NCBI GenBank assembly: GCA_016708825.1
Contig: JADJEZ010000005.1
Span: forward strand, 1-64,000
From: Betaproteobacteria bacterium
GTDB taxonomy: Bacteria; Pseudomonadota; Gammaproteobacteria; Burkholderiales; Usitatibacteraceae
Direction of reading: 5' to 3'
Length of the DNA: 64,000 nucleotides
The translations under genes were made by a program, and so were the position numbers. The notes under the pieces were generated by a model. It was given only the letters and a program-made list of their open reading frames with translations, was not told where the DNA came from and did not search any database. This document shows, in pieces, positions 1 through 10,628 of the stretch; positions within the stretch are counted from its first letter, which is position 1, and every line of letters starts with the position of its first letter.

Positions 1-1810
1 TCTACCTCTTCGCGGCCATCGCGGCGGTGATCGCACTCATCGCCGTGGTGATCGCAGAGCTCGGTGGCGCGGGTGGGTCGCGAAACATCAAGGCCTTTGA
101 TCGCCCGGGCAAAACCATCGCCCAGGAACTTTCGACGCCGTCCTCGAGAGGCAGCAATTAAATCACCGCCCCGAGACCTCGAGAACACTGGTGCGCGACA
201 CCTGGTTCGAGCGCCGCATGCGCGACGAGTCGCAGATCAGCTGGGCGCCGGAGACGCTGCGATCCTACGCGAGGACCTGAAGAAACGACGGAGATCCTGA
301 TCGTCTCCAACCGCGAGCCTACATCCACGTCCGCCGGGGCGACCGCATCAGACTACTGCATCCGCGAGCGGCCTGATCCCCTCGCTGGAGCCCGTGATGC
401 GCGCGTGCTCCAGCACGCGGATCGCGCACACGGCGCCGGCACCGCGGACCGCGAGGTGGTCGACGACCACAAGGACCACGTGCGGGTCACGCCGGACAAC
501 CCCTTCGTACCAGATCCGCCGCGTCTGGCTCACGAGAGGAGGAGGGAGACCGGCTACTACTACGTCGCGAACGAGGGCCTGTGGCCGCTCTGCCACATCG
601 CGCACACCCGTCCGGTGTTCCGCGCCTCTCGACTGAGATGCCACCGCGCGGTGAACCAGCGCTTCGCGGACACGGTCGTGGAATCGCGCACGAAGAATCC
701 CATCGTGCTCGTCCGAGGACTACCGCCCGCTTGCTGCCCCGGATGATCCGCGAGCAGCTGCCCCGAGGCGACCATCATCCTTCTGGCACATTCCACCGGC
801 CCCAACCCCGAGGCCTTCGGCGTCTGCCCGTGGCGCAACAGGCTTCTCGACGGGATGCTCGGCTCCTCGATCCTGAGCTTCCACGCAGTTCCACTGCAAC
901 AACTTCTTCGACACCGTGAACACCTACGCTTGGAAGCGCGTCGACCGCAGGAGAACTTCAGCATCTCCACCGGCAGGGGAAGCCACGGAAGTCCACCTTT
1001 TACCCACGATCTCGATCCGAGTGGCCCATACAGGGCCTCGCCAACATGGCGCCGGTGGAGGAGTGCCGCGGGGCGATCCGCGAGGAAGCTGGGCATCGGG
1101 GACAGAGTGCGCCTCGGCGTGGGCGTGGTTCTTCTCGACTACACGAAGGGCATCCTCGAGCGCTTCGAGGCATCGAAGCGCTTCCTCGAGCTCAATCCCG
1201 ACTGGGTCGGCAAGCTCAACTACGTGCAGATCGCACGCCCCAAGCGAGCCGAGCATCGACGAGTACCAGTCGCTGGACGCGCGCGTGCGCTGCCATAAAG
1301 GCGACTCAACCACCGCTTCGGCTCCCGGCCTGCAAGCCCATCGACCTGCGCGTCCAGCACCACGATTCCAGCCGCGTCCCTACACGTTCTACCTCGCCGC
1401 CGACTACTTCGTCGTCGACCCTGCCCGACGGCATGAACCTGGTGAGCGAAGAACACGCTGACCACCCGCGGAGACGAGCGGGGCGTGTTACGCGATCCTC
1501 TCACGGGTTCAACCGGCGCAGCCCACGAGCTGCGGAGGCGCTGATCGTGAACCCCTACGACTCCGAGCAGGTGCGCCGCGGCGGTCGAGATCGGCGCTCA
1601 CGATGCCGCCCGACGAGCAGCAGCGCGCGGATGCGCAGCGTACGCGCAGGCTCCTCCGAAGGTTTTCAACGATGGCACCGCTGGGCGGAGCGGATGCTCC
1701 ACCTCGACGCGGCGCGCGCTGCACCAACCACGGCCGCCTCTCGGCGGCTTCCGGCCCGCGCCGCTACCTGGCCAGCCGTCGATCCGCGGTGCGAGGGCGC
1801 AACTGACGAA
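1..1810 (+). pseudogene. otsA: Trehalose-6-phosphate synthase (GT20), 5' end outside window, many frameshifts
   Basis: OtsA makes trehalose-6-phosphate from UDP-glucose and glucose-6-phosphate. Positions 3-62 encode a membrane helix (YLFAAIAAVIALIAVVIAEL), typical of betaproteobacterial OtsA forms with an N-terminal membrane region. The GT20 domain then appears in pieces in all three frames: IHVRRGD near 325, NEGLWPLCHIAHTRPVF near 570-630, DYTKGILERFEASKRFLELN near 1138-1195 (the LDYTKG motif) and YTFYLAADYFVVD near 1381-1420. There are at least ten frame changes. Because the motifs are well kept between the breaks, I read the breaks as sequence errors. otsB follows in the same direction, which fits a trehalose operon. 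The true start lies upstream of the window. Confidence 0.85.
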
Positions 1811-1888
1811 AGTCACTTAGGAGGGGCGCTGAGAGAAGAGACGCAGCCACGGGCGCGCAACGATACGACCACGGAAGGAGTCGAGGTC

Positions 1889-2665
1889 ATGGACGGCGCT
1901 CAAGCCATCGGGCCGGAACATGGCGATCTTCTCGACTTCGACGGCACGCTCGTGCACCACGAGGATCACCCCGCAGCCGTGAAGATCGACGCGCCGCTGC
2001 GCACGATCCTGGAGGGCCTCCGCGACGCGACCTCCGGGGCGCTGGCGCTGATCAGCAGCCTGCGCTCCATCGCCGACCTCGAGCCGGCGCCTCTTGCCGG
2101 ACCGCCTCGCCATCGCCGGCCAGCGCGCGGCGCCGAGCTGCCGCTCCGTGGACGGTGCGCTGCGTTTCAATCCTCGCTCGCCTCCCAGCTCCGGCGCAGG
2201 CCGGCACCGAAGGCGCTGCGCCGCTTCGTGGCCGCTAACCCGGGGCTCCTGCTCGAGGAGAAGGGCACGAGCCTCGCCCTCCATTACCAGGTTGCACCGG
2301 CCCTCGCGAAGGACACGCCCGGAACGCGAGACGCCCGCGTACTCCGCCGCGCTGGGCGACGAGTTCAGGCTGCGGGGCGGCAAGTTCGACCCCGGGGTCC
2401 GCCAGGGCGGCCGCGACGAGGGCACGGCGATCGCGGGTTCCTCGCCGGAAAGCGCCTTTCGCCCGGGCAAAAAAAGCGTGCCGGTGTTCGTCGGCGACGA
2501 CCTCACCGACGAGCTGAGCTCGGGCCTCGGTAAACGCGCCCGGCGGGCACTCCTGCCGTCAAGGTCGGCACTGGCCCCACGCACCCGCGCTGGCGGCTCG
2601 CCGGCGCCGACCGGGTGCGGGCATGGCTCTTTTATGTTCGCGCAGCAGAGCGGGCCCCCCGATGA
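1889..2665 (+). pseudogene. otsB: Trehalose-6-phosphate phosphatase (HAD), frameshifted
   Basis: Removes the phosphate from trehalose-6-phosphate. The start is an ATG behind a strong GGAAGGAG. The HAD motif I, DFDGTLVHHEDHP, is near codon 18 with a probable indel just before it, since the usual LLLDFDGTL is read as DLLDFDGTL. VFVGDDLTDE, the acidic HAD motif near the C-terminus, lies at about 2485-2515 and KVGTGPTHARWRLAGADRVR can be read across frames near 2560-2620. At least four frame changes occur between. It sits between otsA and a GH15 gene, the usual betaproteobacterial trehalose set. Confidence 0.82.
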
Positions 2666-2685
2666 TCCCGCAGAAAGGGAGCACC

Positions 2686-4484
2686 ATGAGAAGCCTCGAA
2701 CTCGGTCTCATCAGCAGCTGCCGCGTCGGCGCGCTGGTCGACGAAGGTGGGAGAGATCGCTTGGGCGTCTTTGCCGCGCTTCGATTCCGACGCGGTCTTC
2801 GCTGTCACTGCTGCGCAGGCGCGACGGCGACGACGCCTTCGGCTTCATGGGCGTCAGGCAATGGACAGCGGGTGCGCGCCAGGCAGGAGTACCTGCCCAG
2901 CACGATTATGCTGCGCGCCTCCACGACGACCGCGGCGGCGCGGTCGAGATCATCGACTTCGCGCCGCGCTTCCGCCAGATTCGGCCGGCTCTTCAGCCGC
3001 CCAGCTCTGGTGCGTGGTGAGCCCGCCGGCATCGCGGGAGCCCCAGGATCAAAGTGCGCATGCGCCCCGGGGACTTCTACGGCCGCCGGCATGGACGTGA
3101 CCTCGGGCCAGCCACATCCACTTCGTGGGCTCGGGCAACACGCTTCGCCTCACCACGGGCTGCTCGATCATCACCGCGATCCTCAGGGAGTTACCCTTCG
3201 TCCTGCGCGACCCGTGAAGCGCCCTGGTGAGCTGACGGACCCTGCGGGGCGGCGTGGCTGGAATTCACGCGCCGCTACAGGGCGCTCGCCGTCAGGGCTG
3301 GCGCAACTGGGTGCGCGACCTGTCGCTGCCTGAATGGCAGGACGAGATCATCCGCCCGGCGATCACCCTGAGGCTCGCCGCCTGCGACCGACACCAAGCG
3401 ATGGTCGCCGGCGCTCACGACCTCGATTCCGGAATCCCCCCCGACGGCGGGCGCAACTGGGGACTACCGCTACTGCTGGCTGCGCGACGCCTATTTCGTC
3501 GTGAGCGCGCTGAATCACTGAACGCGACGCGGACCACCGAACGCTACGGGCTACATCATCAACGTCGCTTCGCGCAACAGCAGGCACCTGCAGCCGTCTA
3601 CCAGATCAGGGGCGCCCAGCGGAGATCGAGGAGCGCATCGTCGATTCCCTGCCCGGCTACCCCGGCATGGGGCCGGTCTTTTTATCGGCAAGCAGGCCTG
3701 CAAAGCGGGTCAGAACGACGCGTGTACGTCACACGACCTTGGCCGCCACCCGCACGTTCCCCCGACCGGCTGGCTCGCCTGCCGTGGGCAACGAGAGGCT
3801 CTTCCGCCGCACAGGCTTTCCTGGGCGAGCAGGCCGCCGGGATCTTCGACCAGCCCGAGGCAGGCCATAACAGGAGCTGCACGCGGCTCTGACGCACGTG
3901 CCCACCTTCTCGACCGTGAAGTCTGCTTTGGGTGGCGTGCGACCGGCTCGCCGAGATCGCGCTCCGGCCCGGCGTCACCGAGGCCGCGGGCCGCTGGCGG
4001 CGGGAGGCCGACCGCCTCCGTACGGTGATCAGCGAGCAGGCGTGGTCTTCCAGCGCAGCGGCTTCGTGGCCACTTTCGACCTTTGAGCCAGCTCGAGCGC
4101 AGGCCTGCTGCTGCTCACCGGGCTCCAGCTCTATCAGGGCGGACGACCCGCGCTTCGCAGGCACCGTCCCATCTGTCGAGTGCGATCTGCTGCGCGAGCG
4201 ATTTCGTCTTCCGCTCACGCAGACCGACGAGTTTCAAGGCCATTGCCCGTTCCTGGTGTGCACGTTCAGATGTCCTGTGCCGCTCGCCGCGCTGGCCAGC
4301 GCGACGAGGCGCTTGACGCTTCGATAGCAACATCCCCTTCCGCAAGCAGCTCCCCCTCCTGTCCGGGGACATCAATCCCGTATCCGGAGAGCTGTGGGGC
4401 AGCTTCCACGAACCTACAGCATGGGTGGGGCTCATCAGCAGCAGCGCCACGCGGCTGGGCATCTCACGGGACGACGCCTACTGA
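2686..4484 (+). pseudogene. Glycoside hydrolase family 15 (glucoamylase/trehalase-like), frameshifted
   Basis: The ATG at 2686 has AAAGGGA upstream, and the first residues MRSLELGLISSCRVGALVDE match the N-terminus of bacterial GH15 proteins. The diagnostic block RNW-DYRYCWLRDAYFVVSALN is encoded at about 3450-3520 but needs one extra G removed after the TGG, a clear example of the local indel problem. The C-terminal region, SATRLGISRDDAY, ends at a TGA at 4484. GH15 enzymes beside otsA and otsB are usually annotated as glucoamylase or trehalase; which substrate applies here cannot be told. At least eight frame changes are needed. Confidence 0.8.
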
Positions 4485-4489
4485 GCGTT

Positions 4490-5272
4490 CAGCCCGCGCA
4501 GTTCGCGAGGCGCAGGGCCTGCCAACACCTCGCCCGTGCGCGCGCCGTCCTGCACGAACGCCGCAACACGGCGAGATCGGCCCGGGCTTGCAGTCGGAGG
4601 CCAGCGCCGGGACGTGTTCACGGAAAGTGCCCACGCCGCGTGCCAGGGCGCAGGCAGGTGAACCGCCGCACCTTGGTCGTTGGGCACTTTTGCCGCGGTT
4701 CTCGCCGGCGCGCACCGTGCTCGCGAGCCGGTTCTCCGTGAAGTGCCCCGAAGAGTTCCGCCCGGACCGGCCCGCACCAGAAGAGACGGCATCGGCAGCG
4801 ACCACGCGAAACGCAAGCCGGGATTCGGGCGCAGCGGATCACCGTCTGCAGGGTGACACCGCGTCTCGCCGGCCAGCGGCCCGCGCGACCGCCCCGCCAC
4901 GCGTGCCATCCCCGCGGAAAGTCCGCCGTTTCGCATCACCTGCGGCGGCGTGTAGACCGTTCTTCCGCGGCGCGACTGCCACACGCGGCTTCGCGCTGCC
5001 GCGCGCTCCACGCGGGGTCGGCGAAGCGATCCTTCCAGCCGATGGTGTCCCAGTACTCCACGTGGAAGGCCAGCGGTACGATCCGCTTCGCCTCGCCCGC
5101 ACGGTCGAGCCGGGAAAACCACCGGTCCGCGGGCGGGCAACTGCTGCAGCCCTCGGAAGTGCCAGGAGCTCGAGGGAATTGCCGCGGGCTGCGGTCGGAC
5201 TGCGCGGTGCACGCGGCCCCGGGGCCAGTGCGGCGAAACGCGAGGCTTGCGCCAGGGATTACGGGCGATCAT
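4490..5272 (-). pseudogene. DUF1223 secreted thioredoxin-like protein, frameshifted
   Basis: Read on the minus strand in shifting frames. GTSEGCSSCPP near 5160-5130 is the conserved CxxC block of DUF1223. It is followed by a region equivalent to AFHVxYWDxxGWKDRFADPAWSARQ (about 5070-4995) and RGRTVYTPPQVMRNGG near 4960-4925, the family's second landmark. These proteins are exported and have a thioredoxin-like fold of unknown function. The start is taken as the ATG at 5272, ahead of an Ala-rich stretch that would be the signal peptide. The gene ends tail to tail with the GH15 gene, and its exact stop is uncertain. Confidence 0.7.
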
Positions 5273-5304
5273 GTCCTGAATTCGTCGCAGACACCAGCGA
5301 GTTC

Positions 5305-5856
5305 ACAGCCTACTTTGCTTTTTCGCGGGCGCCCGCCGGCGCTTCCACGCTCGTGGGGATCTCGGCCTTGGCCTCTCCAGGCCTGACCCTCGGTCCAGCC
5401 GCACCCCCTCGAAGGTCACCGCAAAGATGCGCCCCGAAGTGCGTGATCTGGTCGAAACAGCATGCGCGGCAGGTCGCGCAGCGTCTCGATAATAGCGGTA
5501 AGGGGCGTCAGCTTGTCGATGGGCACGGCGAGGGCTTGGTGTCGCCGCCCGCCTCGTCCAGTCATCTTGAGCATGCCCACGGGGCGGCGGCTTTCACCAC
5601 GCCAGCGCATCAGCGCGAAGGGTGGATCGCCACGGCGTCCGTCGGAGGATGCGCCATCGTCGGAAAGCGTGTGCGGGATGTAGCCGTAGTTGCTGGGTAG
5701 TGCATCGCCGGCCTGCAGAGAAGCGGTCTGACGAAAAGCGCACCCGTGGCCTTGTCGATCGTGCCAGTCGGGTCGGCGTTCATCAGGATCTCGATGATCT
5801 GGCCGTCAGTCGGCGGAATCGCTTGCCAGGCGGCTCGCGACGCGGATCGGGTTCAT
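5305..5856 (-). pseudogene. ppa: Inorganic pyrophosphatase, frameshifted
   Basis: Hydrolyses pyrophosphate to phosphate in the cytoplasm. Minus-strand pieces match family I soluble pyrophosphatase: NADPTGTIDKATGALFVDR near 5795-5740, LPSNYGYIPHTLSDDG near 5700-5655, RPVGMLKMT near 5590-5560 and a C-terminal DLPRML-DQITHF block near 5480-5440. The aspartates of the active-site DxxDG region are partly obscured by indels. The ATG at 5856 has GAAGGGA upstream. It is divergent from the HNH nuclease gene. At least four frame changes; likely an intact essential gene in the organism. Confidence 0.78.
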
Positions 5857-5987
5857 GGCGTTTCCCTTCGGTCGTGCGCCGCTCCGGGTGCGGCTGGCAC
5901 TGACTTCAAATGTGGTCGGTGCGGAAGCCTCCGGGCGGCATTATCCGCAAGTTCCCGGTTGACTGGCAAAACGGCAGTCTCAAAACG

Positions 5988-6479
5988 ATGAACCAGGCGC
6001 TTCCCTCATCCTCACGCTGGATGCAGCACGGCGTCCCGCACCGCGCTGGGTCACGTGGCAGCAAACGGTCTGGTACTACGCCAAGGAACGCGTGGCGTGG
6101 GGAGACTGGGCGCAAACGTTCACGATCTGGGGCGGGACTTCCCACCTCACGGAAGCGCTCAAGCATCGCGACCATCATCGCCATCCGCGGCGAGGCGCTC
6201 GCGCACAGGGCTGCGGTCGCCACTCAACTGCAACCGCGAGCTCTTCCACGCGACCGCCGCTTATACCCCGCCTTCACGGCGGCCTCTTTCGCCGCTGAAA
6301 CTCACCTGACCACATCTGCCGATGTCGCGCAGCGGCGCGACACTGGATGAACGTGGTGACGCGTGCCGCGATGCAACCAAGCGAAAGGGCCGCACGCCGG
6401 AAGAGCGCGCTGCAACTCCTCACGCTTTCACGTGCCCCAACCGCGCAGGTTCCTCATCCTCGCCAACCATGGATCATGA
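5988..6479 (+). pseudogene. HNH endonuclease family protein, frameshifted
   Basis: Stitching the three frames gives a small HNH protein: WVTWQQTVWYYAKERVAWGD near 6050-6110, QTFTIWGGTSHLT near 6115-6155, IIAIRGEALAH near 6175-6210, NRELFHRDRRL near 6235-6265, a zinc-ribbon-like GGLFRR, then MSRSGATLDMNVVTACRDATKRKGR near 6320-6390 containing the HNH core with the Asp-His pair nearby, and FLILANHGS at the stop. The family is widespread in betaproteobacteria. Whether it acts in restriction or something else is unknown. The start at 5988 is chosen because the conserved part begins right after it. Confidence 0.65.
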
Positions 6480-6665
6480 CCAGATGATTCCTGAAACTTC
6501 TTGCGTTTGGCGAACTCAACGCCAGCGTCGCCTGAAGGGGACGCCTCGCCTCTGTTTGGCCGCGTCACGTGAAGACGCGCGGATAAAGATGCCGTCCACT
6601 ACAGACCCGGGACACCCTTGGCAGCGATCAAGGCGAAACACGTCGGTACTTTCGCGCTTCTCATT

Positions 6666-7381
6666 TCAGGAACGGCCCCAAGACCTCCCGACGGGTCGGC
6701 AATTGCCCCTGCTCGCCTTTTCCTCAATATCGCGTAGCGTCACTATGCGATTGGCAATATGGACAGCCCTGCAATCTCCCTTCCTGATCAGCGCGGATAG
6801 CATCCGCGAATTCGTTCCAGTTCAGTTGGTACCTCCCGGCTGTCCGCCCGGATACTGAAGACGAGCCACGTACGAACCCGGTGTCGCCGCTCTTCCTCTG
6901 AGTCGGAACGACTTTCCATTCCACGTCGAATGGCGAACTGGGTCACCTACGTAATACCGATCGTCGAGATGGGCCGTCTGCAACGGATTGTTCCTGATTT
7001 CATACAGATAGCCCGGCTTGAAGAGCGCGATCGTGGGATTGTTTGAGCTCGGCGAATGCGCGACTTGGCGTGTCACTCGGGACCGCTTTCGGCCCCAGCC
7101 GGGAACAGAACTCCACCGTTCTGGCTGGTAACGGCTTCGGCGAACTCGAACGTGCCGCTCCCACGATGCTCCGAGATCCCGGGGGGGATGTACTCGAACT
7201 CCCATTTCACAACGACGATCACCTCCGCCAGCGGCTCGTTCGAGTCCGCATCGACGACACGCGCGGAAATCGGCAGTGCGGAGTAGCTTGTCGCGCAAGC
7301 GGAAAGCGCGGCCAGGCCGAGAAGCGCCAGGAGATTGATGGCCATCCTTGTCATGCGGCCAGGTGCAGTGTTCGCTTTCAT
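6666..7381 (-). pseudogene. Lipoprotein with carboxypeptidase-regulatory-like N-terminus, frameshifted
   Basis: Starts at 7381, 11 bases after menE on the same strand, with GAGG upstream. The N-terminus has a signal peptide and lipobox (NLLALLGLAALSACATS), so it should be a lipid-anchored envelope protein. Next comes ISARVVDADSNEPLAEVIVV, typical of the Ig-like carboxypeptidase-regulatory fold. The first frame stops at 7073. A second frame continues with NPTIALFKPGYLYEIRNN, and a third runs from about 6800 to the TGA at 6666. I therefore place at least two frameshifts near 7075 and 6850. The function is unknown. It may be transcribed with the men operon only because of its position. Confidence 0.6.
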
Positions 7382-7392
7382 GGTTGCCTCGG

Positions 7393-8808
7393 TCACAGGG
7401 GAGTCGATGAGCCACGGTCCGTCCGCGTTTCCGAGTAGGCAGGGGCGTTCCCCTTCTTCACTTTCTCGCGGTCCGGCTTGCCGTTGGCGAGGCGCGGTAT
7501 CTCGTCGGTGAAGGCGATGCGCGGCAGCTTGTAGCGCGCGAGGCGCGCTTCGAGGAAGGCGCGCAGGTCGGACGAGCCGGGACGGCGCAGGGCGACCAGC
7601 GCCAGTGGCACCTCTCCCCACTTCTCGTCCGGCACGCCGATCACGACGGCGTCCGCGACATCCGGGTGCTCGCGAAGCGTCTGCTCGATCTCGGCCGGGT
7701 AGACGTTCTCGCCGCCGGAGACGATCAAGTCCTCGCGCCGCGAAAGCACGGTGAGCGACCCGTCCGCGTCGATCTCGCCCAAAGCGCCGGGGTGAAGCCA
7801 TCCGTCGTGAAGCGCCGACGCCGCGTCCACGGGATCGTCGAGATAGCCGCGCATCACCGTTGGTCCCCGCACCTCGATCACGCCGTCGCCCGCGATGCGC
7901 AGCTCGACGCCGGGGAGTGCCGGTCCCGCGCCAAGGCGTTGCGCGCCGGACGAGCCGGGCCGCACGAGCGTGACCATCGCGCAGGTCTCGGTGAGCCCGT
8001 AGGTGGCGAGCGCCTGCGGGCAGGCTTCCAGCGCCCAAGCGCTGACCGGCCCGCCGCCCACGACCACGGCACGCAAGCGCTCCGGCAAGGGGCGCCCCGC
8101 GCGCATTTCCAGGATGCGACGCAGCAGCGCATCGACCACCGAGACATGGGTCACGCCGTCGTCTTCGATGGCACGGTCGAGGTCCTCGGCGGAGAACGAC
8201 GCCGGCAGCACCACGCATGCGCCCGACGACACGCAGCGCTGCACGACGCCCAGCCCGCCCACGTGGAAGAACGGCAGCGACGCGAGCCAGCGATCCCCGG
8301 GACCCAGCGGCAGCACGGCCGCGCAGGCGCCCGCACTCGCGACCTGGTTGCCGCGCGTGAGGACCGCGCCCTTGGGCCGGCCCGAGGTGCCCGAGGTGAA
8401 CACGATCGCCGCATCGCGCGCCGGGTCGCCTGAGCCGGGTGCGGCCGACGTATCGCCGACGGGCAACTCACCCCACGCGGCAAGCGACACGACGCGCTTC
8501 GCCCGGATGTCCCGCGACGCCAGGGATTCGTCCGCGATCACCAGCGCGAGCCCCGCACGCTCCACCTGCCACGCGATCTCGGGATCGGCGAGCCGCGTGT
8601 TGAGCGGCACCAGCACGCCCCCGGCACGCGCGACGGCGAGCGCGATCACGATCCATTCCACGGAGTTCGCGGCCCACAGACCGACGCAAAACCCGTCGCC
8701 GACGCCCAGCGCACGCAAACGGCCGGACGCCTGCGCGACCCGGGCATCGAGCGAAGCGTGGGAGACTACCTCGCCCGGCGCGACGATCGCCGGGTGGTCG
8801 CGGGTCAC
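7393..8808 (-). CDS. menE: o-succinylbenzoate-CoA ligase
   Basis: Activates o-succinylbenzoate with ATP and CoA in menaquinone synthesis. 471 residues, an ANL-superfamily adenylating enzyme: the P-loop TSGTSGRPKG lies near residue 140, the adenylate-binding YGLTET near 275, and the C-terminal hinge SGGENVYPAEIE near 370 with the catalytic NGKPDREK lysine close to the end. The frame is open far upstream, but the GTG at 8808 is preferred. It overlaps the menC stop as GTGA, has AGGAG 10 bases upstream and gives the family's normal length. Last men gene of the operon. Confidence 0.9.
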   Translation of the reverse strand: MTRDHPAIVAPGEVVSHASLDARVAQASGRLRALGVGDGFCVGLWAANSVEWIVIALAVARAGGVLVPLNTRLADPEIAWQVERAGLALVIADESLASRDIRAKRVVSLAAWGELPVGDTSAAPGSGDPARDAAIVFTSGTSGRPKGAVLTRGNQVASAGACAAVLPLGPGDRWLASLPFFHVGGLGVVQRCVSSGACVVLPASFSAEDLDRAIEDDGVTHVSVVDALLRRILEMRAGRPLPERLRAVVVGGGPVSAWALEACPQALATYGLTETCAMVTLVRPGSSGAQRLGAGPALPGVELRIAGDGVIEVRGPTVMRGYLDDPVDAASALHDGWLHPGALGEIDADGSLTVLSRREDLIVSGGENVYPAEIEQTLREHPDVADAVVIGVPDEKWGEVPLALVALRRPGSSDLRAFLEARLARYKLPRIAFTDEIPRLANGKPDREKVKKGNAPAYSETRTDRGSSTPL

Positions 8809-9776
8809 GGCGTGCGGCTCCTGAGTCGCACCCCCAGCCCCGGCGCCTTCGGCAACGGGATGAAGCCGGCGTGAGGCGCATCGAGCCCCTCGACGGGCGT
8901 CTCCTCCAGAAGCGAAACGGTGGCGAGCCCATGGGCACGCTCGGGCCCCGGCAGGCTCGCCGCGAGATGCAGCGCGCCGGCCACGCCGACAGCCGATTCG
9001 AGGATCGAGGTGACCACCACGCCGATTCCGGACTCGATGGCGGCCACCGCCAATTCGCGCGTCGGCCGCAGCCCGCCCATGGCCATGGGCTTCACCACGA
9101 TCATCCCCGCGCCCCGCGCCCGCACCACGCGCCAGCCGTCCTCCAGCGAGCGCACGTCCGCGGCCACGGGCACGTTGCACTTGCGGCACACGGTGCGCAG
9201 GTCGCCCGCCACCGGGTCCTCCACGTATTCGATGTCGCAATGCTCCAAGGCGCGCAGCACCTGCAACGCCGTCTCCTCGTCCCACGCGCCGTTGGCATCG
9301 AGGCGGATCGCGATGCCCTCCCCCGCCCGCTCGCGCACGGCGAGGACGCGCGCGATGTCCGCGTCCGGCGCGGCGGCGGCGACCTTGAGCTTCACGGTGC
9401 GAAATCCCTGCGCGACCGCCTCTGCCGCCTCGGCCCCGGCCGCATCGACGCCGGTCGCCGTGAGCAGCGCATTCACCGCCACCTGCCTGCGCGGCGCCTC
9501 CGACAGGAGCCAGGCGAGCGGTCGGCCGAAGCGCTGCGCCTCGAGGTCGAGGGCGGCGAGATCGAAGGCCGCCTCGCGGAACGGCCCGCTTTCCAACGCG
9601 GCGGCTAGCGCCTCGGGCGACCCGCCGGTGCCCAGGGGCGCGGCCTCGCCGAACCCCACGCGCCCGTCGTTGTCCTCGACGCGCAGCCACGCGCCGCGGC
9701 GCTGGCGCCACTCGCCGCTACCCGTCACGACGGGCGCACGGAAGGCGATGGCGTAGGGAATGAACTCGTGGTGCAT
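8805..9776 (-). CDS. menC: o-succinylbenzoate synthase
   Basis: Dehydrates SHCHC to o-succinylbenzoate. 323 residues, enolase superfamily: the KLKV lysine pair near residue 130, RLDANGAWD near 160, EYVEDP near 185, AADVRS near 205 and VVKPMAMGG near 230 supply the catalytic lysines and metal-binding Asp-Glu-Asp set. TSILESAVGVAGALHLAA near 265 is also typical. The ATG at 9776 lies 21 bases after menB, and its stop overlaps the menE start. The context makes MenC far more likely than N-acylamino-acid racemase. Confidence 0.9.
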   Translation of the reverse strand: MHHEFIPYAIAFRAPVVTGSGEWRQRRGAWLRVEDNDGRVGFGEAAPLGTGGSPEALAAALESGPFREAAFDLAALDLEAQRFGRPLAWLLSEAPRRQVAVNALLTATGVDAAGAEAAEAVAQGFRTVKLKVAAAAPDADIARVLAVRERAGEGIAIRLDANGAWDEETALQVLRALEHCDIEYVEDPVAGDLRTVCRKCNVPVAADVRSLEDGWRVVRARGAGMIVVKPMAMGGLRPTRELAVAAIESGIGVVVTSILESAVGVAGALHLAASLPGPERAHGLATVSLLEETPVEGLDAPHAGFIPLPKAPGLGVRLRSRTP

Positions 9777-9797
9777 GCTCGGTGCCGCGTCCCGGTG

Positions 9798-10628
9798 TCA
9801 GGGCACGCGCTTGAACTTCCCGAAATCGGGGCGGCGCTTCTCCACGTAGGCGTTGCGGCCTTCCTGCGCCTCCTCCGTCATGTAGTAGAGGAGTGTCGCG
9901 TTGCCGGCGAGTTCCTGGATGCCGGCCTCGCCGTCGTAGCGCGCGTTGAACGCGCTCTTCAGGCACCGCAGCGCGAGCGGGCTGTGCTGCAGGATCTCGC
10001 GGCACATCGCGACGGTTTCCCGCTCCAGGTCCTTCAGCGGGACCACCGCGTTCACGAGCCCCATCTCGAGGGCCTGCCGCGCATCGTACTGGCGGCAGGT
10101 GAACCAGATCTCCTTCGCCTTCTTCGGCCCCACGAGATCGGAAAGGATCGAGGCGCCGAAGCCACCGTCGAAGCTGCCCACGCGCGGGCCCGTCTGCCCG
10201 AAGCGCGCGTTGTCCGCGGCGATGGTGAGGTCGCACACCACGTGCAGCACGTGGCCGCCGCCGATGGCGTAGCCCGCGACCATTGCGACGACGGGCTTCG
10301 GGCACGAGCGGATCTGCTTCTGAAAGTCGAGCACGTTCAGCCTCGGCACGCCGTCGAGACCCACGTAGCCCTGCTCGCCGCGGATCCGCTGGTCGCCGCC
10401 GGAGCAGAACGCGAGGTCTCCCGCGCCGGTCAGCACGATCACGCCGATGGCCGGGTCCTCGTGCGCATCCTTGAAGGCACGCGCGAGCTCGTTCAGCGTC
10501 GTCGGGCGAAAGGCATTGCGCACTTCCGGCCGGTTGATCGTGAGCTTCGCGATCCCCTCCGCCTTGTCGTAGAGGATGTCCTTGAACTTGCCGGCGGACT
10601 TCCAGGCGATGGGCTTGGCTTTCTTCAT
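9798..10628 (-). CDS. menB: 1,4-dihydroxy-2-naphthoyl-CoA synthase
   Basis: Crotonase-fold enzyme that closes the naphthoate ring from o-succinylbenzoyl-CoA. 276 residues. GAGDLAFCSGGDQRIRG near residue 85-100, AGYAIGGGHVLHVVCDLTIA near 130-150 and FGQTGPRVGSFDGGFG near 155-170 are MenB-specific, including the GSFDGGFG segment that separates it from ordinary enoyl-CoA hydratases. The C-terminal FGKFKRVP tail is also usual. The ATG at 10628 overlaps the menD-menH stop as ATGA. Confidence 0.95.
   Translation of the reverse strand: MKKAKPIAWKSAGKFKDILYDKAEGIAKLTINRPEVRNAFRPTTLNELARAFKDAHEDPAIGVIVLTGAGDLAFCSGGDQRIRGEQGYVGLDGVPRLNVLDFQKQIRSCPKPVVAMVAGYAIGGGHVLHVVCDLTIAADNARFGQTGPRVGSFDGGFGASILSDLVGPKKAKEIWFTCRQYDARQALEMGLVNAVVPLKDLERETVAMCREILQHSPLALRCLKSAFNARYDGEAGIQELAGNATLLYYMTEEAQEGRNAYVEKRRPDFGKFKRVP

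Noticed and set aside
7393..9711. A 772-codon minus-strand frame covering menE and much of menC
   Set aside because: The first 300 codons are Arg/Gly/Ala-rich read-through of menC in another frame. The GTG at 8808 with ribosome site and GTGA overlap marks the real menE start.
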